A stretch of 64,000 bases of DNA from an uncultured Porphyromonadaceae bacterium (GTDB taxonomy: Bacteria; Bacteroidota; Bacteroidia; Bacteroidales; UBA11471), in NCBI GenBank assembly GCA_900547555.1, contig URHG01000003.1, positions 59,715 through 123,714 on the forward strand. Reading direction: 5' to 3'. Positions 36,166 to 45,795 of this stretch are shown piece by piece. The notes beneath the pieces were generated by a model, which was not told the origin of the DNA, searched no databases, and was given only the letters and a program-made list of their open reading frames with translations. Position 1 is the stretch's first letter. Every line of letters starts with the position of its first letter. A program made the translations under genes and the position numbers.

Positions 36166-37065
36166 TTAAAACAACTTCTCGGGATATTCACCTGCATCGA
36201 TAAGCGACCGTATCTGGGCCACGACCGACGGCCGATCCTCGGCATAGGTTACTCCGAACCATTTGGAGGTAGTATCAAGAACCTTTACTTTCGAGATACC
36301 GTTTGTTATCAAATAATTGACCATCAACGGTATAAAATATTCCGCTTTGATATTTCCCGCATTCTCCCGCAGGAAGCGGATAAAATAATCTTCGGAATGA
36401 ATAAAATAGTCGGGCGTAAATCCCCACATATTCATAGAGACGGGGGTATTCTCCCCGACAGCGACCCATGAGTCTCCTTCCTTATACATGACTTTCCCGT
36501 CCCGCCGTTCGATCTGCGTACGCTCCACCACCGTCGTCAGGAAACCGTCGGTATCGGTTTCGCAAACCCCGCGAGATACCGACCCGCTTTCCGAGAGAGT
36601 ATTGCCCACACGATACCCTACCATACAATAGTCATCGTGTTTACCTTCGAGATTTTTCAGATAATCGGCAATAACGGCAAAACTGTCCCGCCCGTAAAAA
36701 TCATCGGCGTTTATCACGGCAAAAGGCTCTTTAATCGCCTCTTTTCCCATGAGTACGGCATGGTTGGTTCCCCACGGTTTCACACGGCCTTCGGGCACGG
36801 AAAAACCGGCCGGGAGATAATCGAGTTCCTGAAAAACGAGCTCTACGGGAATAACGTGTGCATACTTTTTCAATACCTTTTCCCGAAAATCGTTTTCAAA
36901 CAAATGTCGTATGACAAAAACGACTTTTCCGAATCCGCCTCGAATAGCATCGTAGATGGAGTAATCCATGATTGTTTCTCCGTTCGGACCCAGACCGTCA
37001 AGCTGTTTGAGACCACCGTAACGACTGCCCATTCCGGCAGCCAGAACAAAAAGCGTAGGTTTCAT
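36166..37065 (-). CDS. Nucleotidyltransferase (NDP-sugar pyrophosphorylase-like)
   Basis: A 299-aa cytosolic protein of the NTP_transferase family. Signature AAGMGSRYGGLKQLDGLGPN binds nucleotide; INADDFYG is the metal-binding DD motif; LPAGFSVPEGRVKPWGTNHA is typical of UTP-sugar transferases. Probably makes a nucleotide sugar or similar activated intermediate. Substrate unknown. Monocistronic. A -7 element TACCTTTG on minus (37109-37102) lies upstream. Confidence 0.85.
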   Translation of the reverse strand: MKPTLFVLAAGMGSRYGGLKQLDGLGPNGETIMDYSIYDAIRGGFGKVVFVIRHLFENDFREKVLKKYAHVIPVELVFQELDYLPAGFSVPEGRVKPWGTNHAVLMGKEAIKEPFAVINADDFYGRDSFAVIADYLKNLEGKHDDYCMVGYRVGNTLSESGSVSRGVCETDTDGFLTTVVERTQIERRDGKVMYKEGDSWVAVGENTPVSMNMWGFTPDYFIHSEDYFIRFLRENAGNIKAEYFIPLMVNYLITNGISKVKVLDTTSKWFGVTYAEDRPSVVAQIRSLIDAGEYPEKLF

Positions 37066-37277
37066 ATAGATATGTTTTATTTCGGTTTATTTTGACATAA
37101 ACAAAGGTAGGCATTATTCTTCAATAACTTCTATTTTGATCTTCTCTTTTTCAAGAAAAGCACACACCGTATCGGAATAACGATTTCTACAACAAGCACC
37201 GCAAATTATTCACCCCCTCGAAAACAGAAAATTTTCCATCAAAAAAATATATCCGAAAACAAAAAAATGCTCAAAAG

Positions 37278-37309
37278 TTTGTTTTTTCGAGAACGATTTT
37301 CTAAGTTTG
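37278..37309 (+). promoter_or_regulatory. Consensus Bacteroidetes promoter of the ECF sigma gene
   Basis: TTTG (37278-37281), 20 bp, TAAGTTTG (37302-37309): both elements match the housekeeping consensus exactly. The rest of the 37066-37392 gap holds no gene. So the sigma gene appears to be transcribed by the primary sigma factor, giving a leader of about 75-80 nt. Confidence 0.8.
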
Positions 37310-37392
37310 CAATCCTGAAACAAAAATATGTCTCACTAAAACAATAAATGCCTATCGAAAAAAGACTACTCTGAAACCAATCTTTAACCGAA

Positions 37393-37986
37393 ATGAAACA
37401 TTTATCAAAACTGTCCGACGAAGAGTTGGTGGTATTGTATTCAGAGGGAAACAACAAGGCATTCGACATTTTGCTTACACGGTACAAAAACCGTATCTAT
37501 TCCTATATTTTTTATACCGTTAAGGATAACGACCTCACCGAAGATATATTCCAAGAGACGTTCGTAAAAGTCATCACGACCATAAAACAAGGCCGTTACA
37601 TCGAGACCGGCAAGTTTTCATCGTGGGTAACCCGTATCGCGCATAACCTCATCATCGACCACTACCGGCAGGAACGGAATGAGAATCTCGTGTCGAACGA
37701 CGACAATGAAGAAAAAGACATTTTCAATCGTAAAGAGCTGAGCGAAGGGACGATCGAAGATTCTCTCATCACACGTCAGATACACGCCGACATACGCCGT
37801 CTCGTTGCCGCTCTGCCCGACAATCAACGTGAAGTACTCATTATGCGCTATTACAAAAACATGAGCTTCAAAGAAATTGCCGACGCCACGCAGGTAAGTA
37901 TCAACACGGCATTGGGCCGCATGCGCTACGCCCTGCTCAACATCAGAAAAATGGCCGACGACCACCAAATACAACTTTCTTTCTAA
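37393..37986 (+). CDS. ECF-type RNA polymerase sigma factor
   Basis: A 197-aa sigma-70 family member of the ECF group. Region 2 includes LTEDIFQETFVKVITTI and WVTRIAHNLIIDHYRQ. Region 4 contains LPDNQREVLIMRYYKNMSFK and EIADATQVSINTALGRMRYA, the helix-turn-helix that reads the -35 box. No anti-sigma gene with a membrane segment follows; the only companion is a 51-residue ORF. The regulon is unknown. Confidence 0.92.
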   Translation: MKHLSKLSDEELVVLYSEGNNKAFDILLTRYKNRIYSYIFYTVKDNDLTEDIFQETFVKVITTIKQGRYIETGKFSSWVTRIAHNLIIDHYRQERNENLVSNDDNEEKDIFNRKELSEGTIEDSLITRQIHADIRRLVAALPDNQREVLIMRYYKNMSFKEIADATQVSINTALGRMRYALLNIRKMADDHQIQLSF

Positions 37987-38018
37987 AAAAGCAGAAAGTC
38001 CACATACTAAATACTCAT

Positions 38019-38062
38019 AGGCTTACGTTCTAAAAATAAATAAATTTCAAAACGTACAGCCT
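38019..38062 (+). promoter_or_regulatory. Inverted repeat ending at the small ORF start
   Basis: AGGCTTACGTT (38019-38029) and AACGTACAGCCT (38051-38062) pair with one bulge around a 21-nt AT-rich loop. The 3' arm ends directly before the ATG, so folding would hide the translation start. Confidence 0.4.
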
Positions 38063-38218
38063 ATGAAAAAAACAACTACTCCTTCTGTCCGTTCCGATAA
38101 AAAAACGATACCGTCGGGTCCGAGCAACAGTACGTTGATGCTGTTGCGGTCGGTGGCACGCACCTACTCGGCCAAACCCGTCATACCTTACTCGACGTCC
38201 CATTACGCATTGAATTAA
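38063..38218 (+). CDS. 51-residue conserved-looking small protein after the ECF sigma gene
   Basis: Short ORF of 51 codons (ATG 38063, TAA 38216), basic and without a signal peptide. Start MKKTTTPSVRSDKKTI, then PSNSTLMLLRSVARTYSAK, ending in SHYALN. From memory, small Bacteroidales ORFs with a central ...TxxxLxxxAR(T/S)Y... and terminal LN occur near sigma factor or regulatory genes; this cannot be confirmed here. An inverted repeat (38019-38062) abuts its start codon. Role unknown; it might be an anti-sigma-like or adapter peptide. Confidence 0.55.
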   Translation: MKKTTTPSVRSDKKTIPSGPSNSTLMLLRSVARTYSAKPVIPYSTSHYALN

Positions 38219-38233
38219 ATTTTTACGGAAACC

Positions 38234-38265
38234 TTTCGTCAATTCGATCGTATCGTTTATCTTTG
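38234..38265 (+). promoter_or_regulatory. Predicted promoter of rpe
   Basis: TTTC (38234-38237, one mismatch to TTTG), 20 bp, TATCTTTG (38258-38265, exact). Leader of about 20 nt to the rpe ATG. Confidence 0.6.
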
Positions 38266-38291
38266 TTCTACATAACAAAGACATATCTGTC

Positions 38292-38942
38292 ATGAGCCCG
38301 CTTATCGCCCCCTCCTTATTGTCGGCAAACTTCGCCGACTTGCAATCGGATATCGAAATGATAAACCGCAGCAAGGCCGATTGGTTGCACCTCGATATCA
38401 TGGACGGGGTGTTCGTCCCGAATATCTCTTTCGGATTTCCGGTCATCGAAGCCATAGCTCCCCTGAGCCGGAAACCGCTCGATGTACACCTCATGATCAC
38501 CCAACCCGAGAAATTCATTTCCCGACTGCAATCCCTCGGTGCATACATGGTGAACGTACATTACGAGGCTTGTCTGCATCTGCACCGCACGGTGCAAGAA
38601 ATCAAAAAAGCGGGCATGAAAGCCGGAATCACCCTCAATCCGCATACACCCGTCGCCATGCTCGAAGACATTATCACCGATGCTGACATGATACTTATCA
38701 TGTCGGTAAATCCGGGATTCGGCGGACAGAAATTCATACCCCAATCCATCGAAAAGATTGCCCGGCTCAAAGAGATGATTCTCCGTAAAAATGCCCATAC
38801 CCTCATCGAAGTAGACGGGGGTATCAATCTCGAAACCGCCCGCCTCACGATAGATGCAGGTGCCGATATTCTGGTATGCGGACACAGCGTATTCTCTTCG
38901 GAAAACCCCGAAGCCACCATCGCACAGATGAAAACGATGTAA
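38292..38942 (+). CDS. rpe: Ribulose-phosphate 3-epimerase
   Basis: A 216-aa TIM-barrel enzyme that interconverts ribulose-5-P and xylulose-5-P in the pentose phosphate pathway. Visible: IAPSLLSANFADLQ, LHLDIMDGVFVPNISFG with metal-binding His/Asp, DVHLMI, SVNPGFGGQKFIPQ and EVDGGI. Complete. Followed after 109 bp by comEC in the same direction. Confidence 0.97.
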   Translation: MSPLIAPSLLSANFADLQSDIEMINRSKADWLHLDIMDGVFVPNISFGFPVIEAIAPLSRKPLDVHLMITQPEKFISRLQSLGAYMVNVHYEACLHLHRTVQEIKKAGMKAGITLNPHTPVAMLEDIITDADMILIMSVNPGFGGQKFIPQSIEKIARLKEMILRKNAHTLIEVDGGINLETARLTIDAGADILVCGHSVFSSENPEATIAQMKTM

Positions 38943-39051
38943 AAACATCGCCGCAATTTGCCAGAAAAACATACCACTAAACCCACAAAACACGGTGGCA
39001 AAATAAGACCTATACCCATGTCGCACTCCACACCGTCGCCGTTCATACTTT

Positions 39052-41148
39052 ATGAGACGAGGACTATTCGATGACGCCCCATTTATACGTCTTGCCGTAC
39101 CTTTTGCCGCCGGTATCGCCTTGCAAGAAGTCATACCCGATATTTTTCTATGGGTATCCTTCTTCATCGGAGTCGTCTTTCTGACTCTACACGTTTACTC
39201 CCTACGACATATCGAGTTGCGATTCCGCAACCGCTTTTTCTTCTCCATTGCCGCCTGCGCCCTGTTCATAACAGCCGGAGGTGCGACCATGCGGATATGC
39301 AACCGGCAAAAAATTCCCGGAGAAAATCTCCATTCATTCCGCTACGCATTAGCCCGAATAGATGCCGCCGACTCCGATACCGGCCGAAGTATAGGTTGCC
39401 AAGCAACAATCATCGCCCTTGTCCAAGACAGCACGAAAAACATTCCAGTCGAAATTCCGGCGATATTGCACATCGAAAACACGCCACATGCGGAAAGTCC
39501 AGAAACCGGAGACCTGATTCTGTTTACTCCCCACCTCGCCCCTATCGCCAACAAACAAAACCCCGAAGCATTCGACTACGCCGCCCTGATGCGCCACCGG
39601 GGATATATCTATACACAATACCTACCTATCAATAAATGGATTACGATAGGCCATACAGACAGACCGGCTTTAAAAACTTATGCCGAATCGTTACGAGACT
39701 ACTGCCTGAAAATTATAGACAATGGCCGTTTCACTCCTCAGGCCCGAAGCATACTGAAAGCTCTTTTACTGGGATATACCGAGGAACTCGACCAAGAACA
39801 AAGAGACTCCTTTTCTACGGCCGGACTATCGCACGTCCTCGCCGTCAGCGGATTGCACTTGGGAACCATCTGGGCGCTGATAGCGGCCCTGCTCGCGCCA
39901 CTGGCATGGCTGCACCTTCACCGATTGCGTGCCGCCATCATTCTCGTCTTGCTTTGGGGGTATGCTCTCTTAACCGGATTGTCTCCCTCGGTAATACGAG
40001 CCTGCGTCATGGTATCGGTCGTCCTTACCGGTATCCTCATCGGTCGCAGGGCACGCCCTATGAACAGTCTTTTTATCGCGGCTTTCGGTATGCTACTTTA
40101 CAACCCGCACTATCTTTTTCAAGTGGGATTCCAACTCAGTTTTTTATCGGTTTTTACCATACTGCTTTTTTACAAACCTATCTATAATTTACTCCCGCAC
40201 GGTAACCGCATCACCGAGAAAGTTGCTTCGTTATTGTCGGTTTCGGCAGCCGCCCAAATAGGGACACTGCCTCTGGTCATCTACTACTTTCATGAATTGC
40301 CCTTGCTGGGATTATTGACAAATCTAATCATCGTTCCGCTGCTGCCTATATTGCTCGGCGGAGGATTTCTGTGGCTTCTCCTATCGGGTATCGGCATAAA
40401 CATACCCTTGCTTGCGCATATCATAAACGGCATGGCCGATGGCCTCGACCGGTTTTCCCGGCTTGTAGAACGATACGATTGGTCTTCGATACAAAATATA
40501 TGGGTCGAACCCGAGTCTCTCATTCTGTGGTTTATCATTATTTTCGGAGGTGCTGCCGTTCTTTTATCCCGTCAGGTAAAAGGTCTCATCGGCCTATTGT
40601 CGTGTGTCCTTTTCTTTCTCATTATCGAGACCTTCGAAAATCGCCCTCCTCTACACAATGCTTGGGTGATTTATCAGGAAAGCGGAGGAACGACGACACT
40701 CAATTTTATAGATAACGGAATGAACATGCTATTCCCTCTCGACACCTTGCCAGAACGTTCGACCGAACGGGAAGCCCGGCGTTTCTGGATAAAAAACGGC
40801 ATCGATAACATTTCTTTCGTTTCCGACTCGACAACCTGCGGAAACCTCCGGGTAGAACTACCCTACATCGCTTTCCAAAAAGAACGCATCATCGTCCTCG
40901 GCGACGACCGCTGGCAAGGAGTAACTTCACACGCACGCATGAGTATCGACTATGCCATCGTCGTATCGGGATTCAAAGGAAACATCGATGATATTCGGCA
41001 AATATTCGACATACGGGAAATCATTCTCGCACACAATCTGCCCTATTTCCAGCAAAAATCATTGCAAGAAGAGTGCCGACGGCTGCGCATATCCTGCCAC
41101 CGCATACGCACCGACGGAGCTTTTATCGCCAACACGACGACCCACTAA
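39052..41148 (+). CDS. ComEC/Rec2 family DNA-uptake channel-like protein
   Basis: A 698-aa inner-membrane protein. The N-terminal soluble part (about residues 30-200) is DUF4131-like and the centre is the Competence domain with many helices (HVLAVSGLHLGTIWALIAAL; GLSPSVIRACVMVSVVLTG; FQVGFQLSFLSVF). The C-terminus is soluble but lacks a recognisable metallo-beta-lactamase HxHxDH motif, as in many Bacteroidetes members. In competent bacteria ComEC passes single-stranded DNA. Whether this organism takes up DNA is unknown. The stop overlaps the stop of the convergent receptor gene by 3 nt. Confidence 0.88.
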   Translation: MRRGLFDDAPFIRLAVPFAAGIALQEVIPDIFLWVSFFIGVVFLTLHVYSLRHIELRFRNRFFFSIAACALFITAGGATMRICNRQKIPGENLHSFRYALARIDAADSDTGRSIGCQATIIALVQDSTKNIPVEIPAILHIENTPHAESPETGDLILFTPHLAPIANKQNPEAFDYAALMRHRGYIYTQYLPINKWITIGHTDRPALKTYAESLRDYCLKIIDNGRFTPQARSILKALLLGYTEELDQEQRDSFSTAGLSHVLAVSGLHLGTIWALIAALLAPLAWLHLHRLRAAIILVLLWGYALLTGLSPSVIRACVMVSVVLTGILIGRRARPMNSLFIAAFGMLLYNPHYLFQVGFQLSFLSVFTILLFYKPIYNLLPHGNRITEKVASLLSVSAAAQIGTLPLVIYYFHELPLLGLLTNLIIVPLLPILLGGGFLWLLLSGIGINIPLLAHIINGMADGLDRFSRLVERYDWSSIQNIWVEPESLILWFIIIFGGAAVLLSRQVKGLIGLLSCVLFFLIIETFENRPPLHNAWVIYQESGGTTTLNFIDNGMNMLFPLDTLPERSTEREARRFWIKNGIDNISFVSDSTTCGNLRVELPYIAFQKERIIVLGDDRWQGVTSHARMSIDYAIVVSGFKGNIDDIRQIFDIREIILAHNLPYFQQKSLQEECRRLRISCHRIRTDGAFIANTTTH

Positions 41149-43559
41149 AACTCAAACGAAAGACGCAAATTGAATTGCCGGCCGGTAAGATAATTGGGAA
41201 CGGCATTCTGATTGTTGTATATGTCGGTTACCCAATAATAAGAATTGACATTGGCAAAATCGAGTAGGTTAAATACGTCAAGTCCTATCCAAATACTTTT
41301 GAAACTGCGGAAAAACGGCTTCTGCATGATACGATCCTCTCCGCCGGCCAAACGTCGGGAAAGTCCTATATCCACACGCCGATAAGGCGGTGTACGGAAA
41401 TAACCCTCGGCCCTTCCTTTGCGCGGAGCGGCCATCGGGAGGCCGTCGGACCAAATGGCTTTGAGCGAAAAACGGTATTTGGGAAAACGGGGCACATAAT
41501 CTTGGAAAAAGAGTCCCACGCTGTAACGCTGTTCGGTAGGCAACGGAACATACCCCGAAGCGGTCTTTTCCTTTGCCGTCATCAGTGAGAACGTCAGCCA
41601 AGAATCGACCCCGGGAACAAACTCCCCGAAAAGTTTCAGGTCGAGACCGGCAATATGCCCTTTGGAATTGTTTTCTCCGCTATACCATACTCTCACGTTA
41701 TCGACCTCATAGGAGATGAGCCGATCGAGTTTTTTATAATAAACCTCGCCGGTCAACTTGAAAGGACGATCCATCGCCCGGAACGTAAAATCACTTCCCA
41801 ATATCACATGCACCGACCGTTGCGACTTGATGCGGTCGTTCAGACGCACCACCCAGTTTCCCCGGCTGTCTTGAAGCGTATCGCGGAACTCCTTGTAAAA
41901 CGGAGCCTGATAATAAAGTCCTGTGGCAAAACGGAATGTCAAGCGGGGATTGAACGCCGGATTGAACCCGACCGAAATACGCGGAGAAACGATGCATTCC
42001 CTATTATAGTCCCAATATGACAAACGCATACCCCCGGTAAAATTATAAATACCAGACTTGTGTTCGAGCGTATAAGTTTCCTGTATATATGTCGATATAC
42101 GGTTGCTCTCCGTATCCTGCATCGAGCGAAGACTCGAAATGAGCGATATGCCCTCACCGGTATGCGGTAGCGTATAACCCGACGAATCCCGGGCTTCCCA
42201 CTCCCGCATACGATCATGAATGCGCTCCCGCTGATAATTGACCCCATAACGCAACGTATGGCGGCCCAACCGGGTCTCGCCTTTCAAAGCCAAAGCATAA
42301 ACATTGGCATTCAGTCTATTGCGGGCATGTTCATGATAAGAACCGTATCCCAATGTACCGGAGCTTTCCTGCGTATCGACCCCATTGGCCAAATCGAGTT
42401 CGTCGAGCCAATACTCACCCGTAATATCGTAAGTAACCTGCTCCCGAGTCGTAAATGCCGATGCCAACAACGACAAATCGGTGAACGCCGACGGCCGGTA
42501 ATTGACGGTGAACGCTCCGAAATAAGTTTGAAAAATATCCTGCTCTTTCCCGTCGAAATAGACCGTGAACTGGGCAGCCGAAGAAATGCTGCCGTAACGG
42601 GTCGTCCGCGATTGCGGAATAAATTTGTAATTGTTGCTCGATATATTTCCTAAAAAAGCAACATCCCAACGGGAATTTATTTTATAGGTAAGGTAGGTCT
42701 GATAATCGAAAAAGAGGGGTTTATACTCACCCTCGGTATCGAGCGTACTGAGCAGGGTCGAATTGGTTTTAAACCGAAATCCATGCAACTGGGAGAAACG
42801 CTTGGTACTGTGCCCTACCGAAGCACTCGCCCCCAAGAAACTGCCCGATACCGCCCCCTCAAACGCCTCGGGCTTCTTATAAGTAATGTCGAGTACCGAC
42901 GACATTTTATCGCCGTATTCCACCGGATAACCTCCCGACGAAAACCCGACTGAGCCGACCATATCGGGATTGATAAAACTCAATCCCTCCTGCTGCCCGG
43001 TGCGTATCAACTGCGGGCGGTATATCTCTATTCCATTGACATAGACTATATTCTCATCGAAATTTCCGCCTCGTACCGAATATTGCGAACTCAATTCGTT
43101 ATTGGAGTGTACACCGGGCATAGTCGCCAACAAAGCCTCGATAGAACCACCCGAAGCATCGGGCATCAATTTCCAGTCTTTCGGATCGATTTTTTGCAAT
43201 GTCGACATTTGGCGACGATACTCCCGTATCTGCACCTCGCTCAACGTGCGGTCTTTGTTATACATGCGCACCGTAAGCGAAACTTTTTCCGCAGGGTCGA
43301 CCAATTTTCTGGTTTCGCGACGATACCCGAGATAAGAAAACACCACCTCTACCGTATCGGACGGAGTGATTTTCAATTTAAATTCACCCTTCTCGTTGGT
43401 AAACGTTCCCGTCGAGGCTGCCGGAACAGCTACGGTAACAAGATCCATCGGCCCTCCTTCCGAGTCAATGACTTTTCCCGTTATTTCGACACGGCGTTGC
43501 GCTTGTACCGTAAAGCACAAGAAAAGAAAGATATACAACCACAGTTGCCGTAGAATCAT
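41145..43559 (-). CDS. TonB-dependent receptor with carboxypeptidase-like domain
   Basis: An 804-aa outer-membrane receptor. The ATG at 43559 gives a signal peptide (LRQLWLYIFLFLCFTVQAQ). Residues about 25-110 form the carboxypeptidase-D-regulatory-like domain (ITGKVIDSEGGPMDLVTVAV). The plug follows (MPGVHSNNELSSQYSVRGGN, IYRPQLIRTGQQ), then a 22-strand barrel ending in LRLSFEF. It would import a large or scarce nutrient powered by TonB. No SusD partner or cognate regulator is adjacent, so the ligand is unknown. Confidence 0.92.
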   Translation of the reverse strand: MILRQLWLYIFLFLCFTVQAQRRVEITGKVIDSEGGPMDLVTVAVPAASTGTFTNEKGEFKLKITPSDTVEVVFSYLGYRRETRKLVDPAEKVSLTVRMYNKDRTLSEVQIREYRRQMSTLQKIDPKDWKLMPDASGGSIEALLATMPGVHSNNELSSQYSVRGGNFDENIVYVNGIEIYRPQLIRTGQQEGLSFINPDMVGSVGFSSGGYPVEYGDKMSSVLDITYKKPEAFEGAVSGSFLGASASVGHSTKRFSQLHGFRFKTNSTLLSTLDTEGEYKPLFFDYQTYLTYKINSRWDVAFLGNISSNNYKFIPQSRTTRYGSISSAAQFTVYFDGKEQDIFQTYFGAFTVNYRPSAFTDLSLLASAFTTREQVTYDITGEYWLDELDLANGVDTQESSGTLGYGSYHEHARNRLNANVYALALKGETRLGRHTLRYGVNYQRERIHDRMREWEARDSSGYTLPHTGEGISLISSLRSMQDTESNRISTYIQETYTLEHKSGIYNFTGGMRLSYWDYNRECIVSPRISVGFNPAFNPRLTFRFATGLYYQAPFYKEFRDTLQDSRGNWVVRLNDRIKSQRSVHVILGSDFTFRAMDRPFKLTGEVYYKKLDRLISYEVDNVRVWYSGENNSKGHIAGLDLKLFGEFVPGVDSWLTFSLMTAKEKTASGYVPLPTEQRYSVGLFFQDYVPRFPKYRFSLKAIWSDGLPMAAPRKGRAEGYFRTPPYRRVDIGLSRRLAGGEDRIMQKPFFRSFKSIWIGLDVFNLLDFANVNSYYWVTDIYNNQNAVPNYLTGRQFNLRLSFEF

Positions 43560-43697
43560 ACCGTCGTTTCGGTTCGAGAATGAATACACTAAATAATATA
43601 CTATGTATATAAACGACATTTCTGCCGTTTCAGTATATTCGGGAAGTCTAAAATTTTACGGGGGTTCCGTTCCAAGATACACACACTCCCGGGAAGT

Positions 43698-44201
43698 TCA
43701 TATTTCATCTATTATCTGCAAAGCTATGGCAGCGCATGCCTCAGCATCGGCCAGTGCATGATGATGAGTGGTCAAGTCATATCCGCAACAAGCGGCAACG
43801 GTATGCAACTGATGATTGGGAAGCTCCTTGCCGAATTTGCGACGCGAAGCCCGACAAGTACACAAAAACGTATAACCGGGATAAGGCAACTGATAATGCC
43901 GATGTACCTCTTTCAGACACCCTTCGTCGAACGGGCTGTTATGTGCCACCAACGGCAATCCCTCGATAAGCGGAGCTATTTCACTCCAAACGTGAGGAAA
44001 ATCATCGGCTTCCTCAGTATCTGCCGCCGTAAGCCCATGTATTTCGGTAGCCCATCGGGAATAATAATTCGGATACGGACGTATAAGTCGGTATATTTTA
44101 TCGACCACCGTCCCGCCCCGAACAATGACCACTCCTACGCTGCACACACTGGTACGACGGCCGTTTGCCGTCTCAAAATCGATTGCTGCAAAATTTTTCA
44201 T
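43698..44201 (-). CDS. DnaQ-like 3'-5' exonuclease
   Basis: A 167-aa DEDD-family exonuclease. ExoI: AAIDFETANG (Asp and Glu); ExoII: LVAHNSPFDEGCL; ExoIII: HHALADAEACA with the terminal His and Asp, so probably DEDDh. The ATG at 44201 (MKNFAAIDFE) overlaps the GH28 stop by 4 nt. Likely a DNA or RNA proofreading/repair nuclease, similar to the epsilon subunit or to a stand-alone family. Overlap suggests it is translated from the same message as the pectinase upstream. Confidence 0.88.
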   Translation of the reverse strand: MKNFAAIDFETANGRRTSVCSVGVVIVRGGTVVDKIYRLIRPYPNYYSRWATEIHGLTAADTEEADDFPHVWSEIAPLIEGLPLVAHNSPFDEGCLKEVHRHYQLPYPGYTFLCTCRASRRKFGKELPNHQLHTVAACCGYDLTTHHHALADAEACAAIALQIIDEI

Positions 44202-45787
44202 CGTCCATCTGAAATTTCCGTGTCGGAAAATCGGCAATCGATATATTCGGGCAAAACCGATAATGCACCGTCCAACAGTACCGCAGGTTTTCCCCCGGGA
44301 AGGCAGAAAGAGACTCGGTCGAATCGGATACGGCGTGCGTCGGTCAAAACAAGGAGCGAATCGGAACAGCGCACCGTCATATCCCGGAAAGCCAGACCAT
44401 CGACATCCTGCAACAACATCAACCGCTCGCAGCTGGCATCAACTCTCTCGACAGTAACACCGGAGACCGGCACTTCGGGAATACCTACGGCCTTGACCAA
44501 ACGATTGCACTGCTCCACGATGATATCCCGTGCTGTAATATTCCTGTAAAACGGTGTAAGGGGTGTCATTTCCCGTGCCGGCAAACGCACGGCCAAGTCG
44601 CCCACATAAGTGCGACTGCCGAGCATATCCCACACAAAAGGCTGTCCGCACGACGACATACGTACTCGTTCGTAAACGAGATTTTCTCCGCCTCCGCCCC
44701 TGTTACGCCGTGTTTTAAAGCGCAATCCCGTATCGGTGCCGTCGAAAACACAATCGTGCACATACACATTTCTTATTACTCCGGCCGTTTCACTGCCGCA
44801 GGTAATAGCACCATGACCCTTTTGAGCCAAACAATAGCGAATGACAATATTTTCGGTGGGTCGATTTACCCGTAACCCGTCTTCGCAACGTCCGGCTTTC
44901 AATGTAAAACAGTCATCACCGCAACTCAACGTACAATATTCTATCAACACATTCCGGGACGACTCGATGTCGATACCGTCCCCCCGGGGAATCTTTTCGG
45001 AACGTACCGTGATACCCCGTATCACCACACCGTCGCAATAGACGGGTACGACATTCCAAAACGGCGTATTCTCGAACGTAATGCCCTCGACATAGACCTG
45101 CCGACAATGAACAGGCGAAAAGAACATGGGCAGGAACACACCTCCCCCCTTCTTCCCATCGTAAACACGACTCTCTACCGGAGAAGAGGCATCGATAAGA
45201 TTTTCGATGACATCGCCACGCATCTGACGTTTCTGTATCTCGCAATCCCGAGCCGGGCCTACCAATTTTCCTTTGCCGGTAAGAGCAATATTTTCCTGCC
45301 CGTCGGCATACACCAAAGCGCCCAAAGAATAGACCTCCACACCCTCCTGACGGGTAAAAACAGCCGGCTGATAATCGGCCACGGCTCCTGAAAAATGCAG
45401 TTCGGCCCCCTCGAACAAGTGCAAATTCACATCACTCAAAAGGACAATACGACCGGTCAACCAAATACCGGAAGGAACGATTACCGTACCGCCGCCTCTC
45501 TCATGCACATCTTTGATCGCCCGATTTATGGCTTCTGTCGCTTTCTCACCGGAGACGGCTCCGTAATCGGTGATAGAAACCGTAAGATCGGGAAAAACAC
45601 TCTTTTTCACATCGGGAAAATCAAACGGAGCCAAAACCGGCATTATCGTATCGGGTAAAGCATGTGCACCTACCTGTTCTTTTTCAGGCACGGCCGCTTG
45701 CCAACGCACGGTCTCCCGACAAGCAGAAAAGGACAACAATATGAGCGACAAAAAAATATACTCTTTCAGGGGAAAGGATTTTTTCAT
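44198..45787 (-). CDS. Polygalacturonase-like glycoside hydrolase family 28 lipoprotein
   Basis: A 529-aa lipoprotein (lipobox SLILLSFSAC, Cys23). A parallel beta-helix of the pectin-active GH28 type: NTPFWNV, GDGIDIESSRNVLIEYC, the CGDDCFTLKAG with the catalytic acidic pair, GHGAITCGSE and the RFKTRRNRGG segment (RxK). It hydrolyses galacturonan or a related pectin backbone on the cell surface or in the periplasm. Exo versus endo action and exact linkage are not visible. It has a likely promoter and a palindrome directly upstream. Confidence 0.93.
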   Translation of the reverse strand: MKKSFPLKEYIFLSLILLSFSACRETVRWQAAVPEKEQVGAHALPDTIMPVLAPFDFPDVKKSVFPDLTVSITDYGAVSGEKATEAINRAIKDVHERGGGTVIVPSGIWLTGRIVLLSDVNLHLFEGAELHFSGAVADYQPAVFTRQEGVEVYSLGALVYADGQENIALTGKGKLVGPARDCEIQKRQMRGDVIENLIDASSPVESRVYDGKKGGGVFLPMFFSPVHCRQVYVEGITFENTPFWNVVPVYCDGVVIRGITVRSEKIPRGDGIDIESSRNVLIEYCTLSCGDDCFTLKAGRCEDGLRVNRPTENIVIRYCLAQKGHGAITCGSETAGVIRNVYVHDCVFDGTDTGLRFKTRRNRGGGGENLVYERVRMSSCGQPFVWDMLGSRTYVGDLAVRLPAREMTPLTPFYRNITARDIIVEQCNRLVKAVGIPEVPVSGVTVERVDASCERLMLLQDVDGLAFRDMTVRCSDSLLVLTDARRIRFDRVSFCLPGGKPAVLLDGALSVLPEYIDCRFSDTEISDGR

Positions 45788-45795
45788 AATCTTTA

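Noticed and set aside
37239..37487. An 82-codon minus-strand frame across the start of the ECF gene
   Set aside because: Overlaps a consensus promoter and the sigma coding sequence. Sequence is Phe/Ser-rich without known features.
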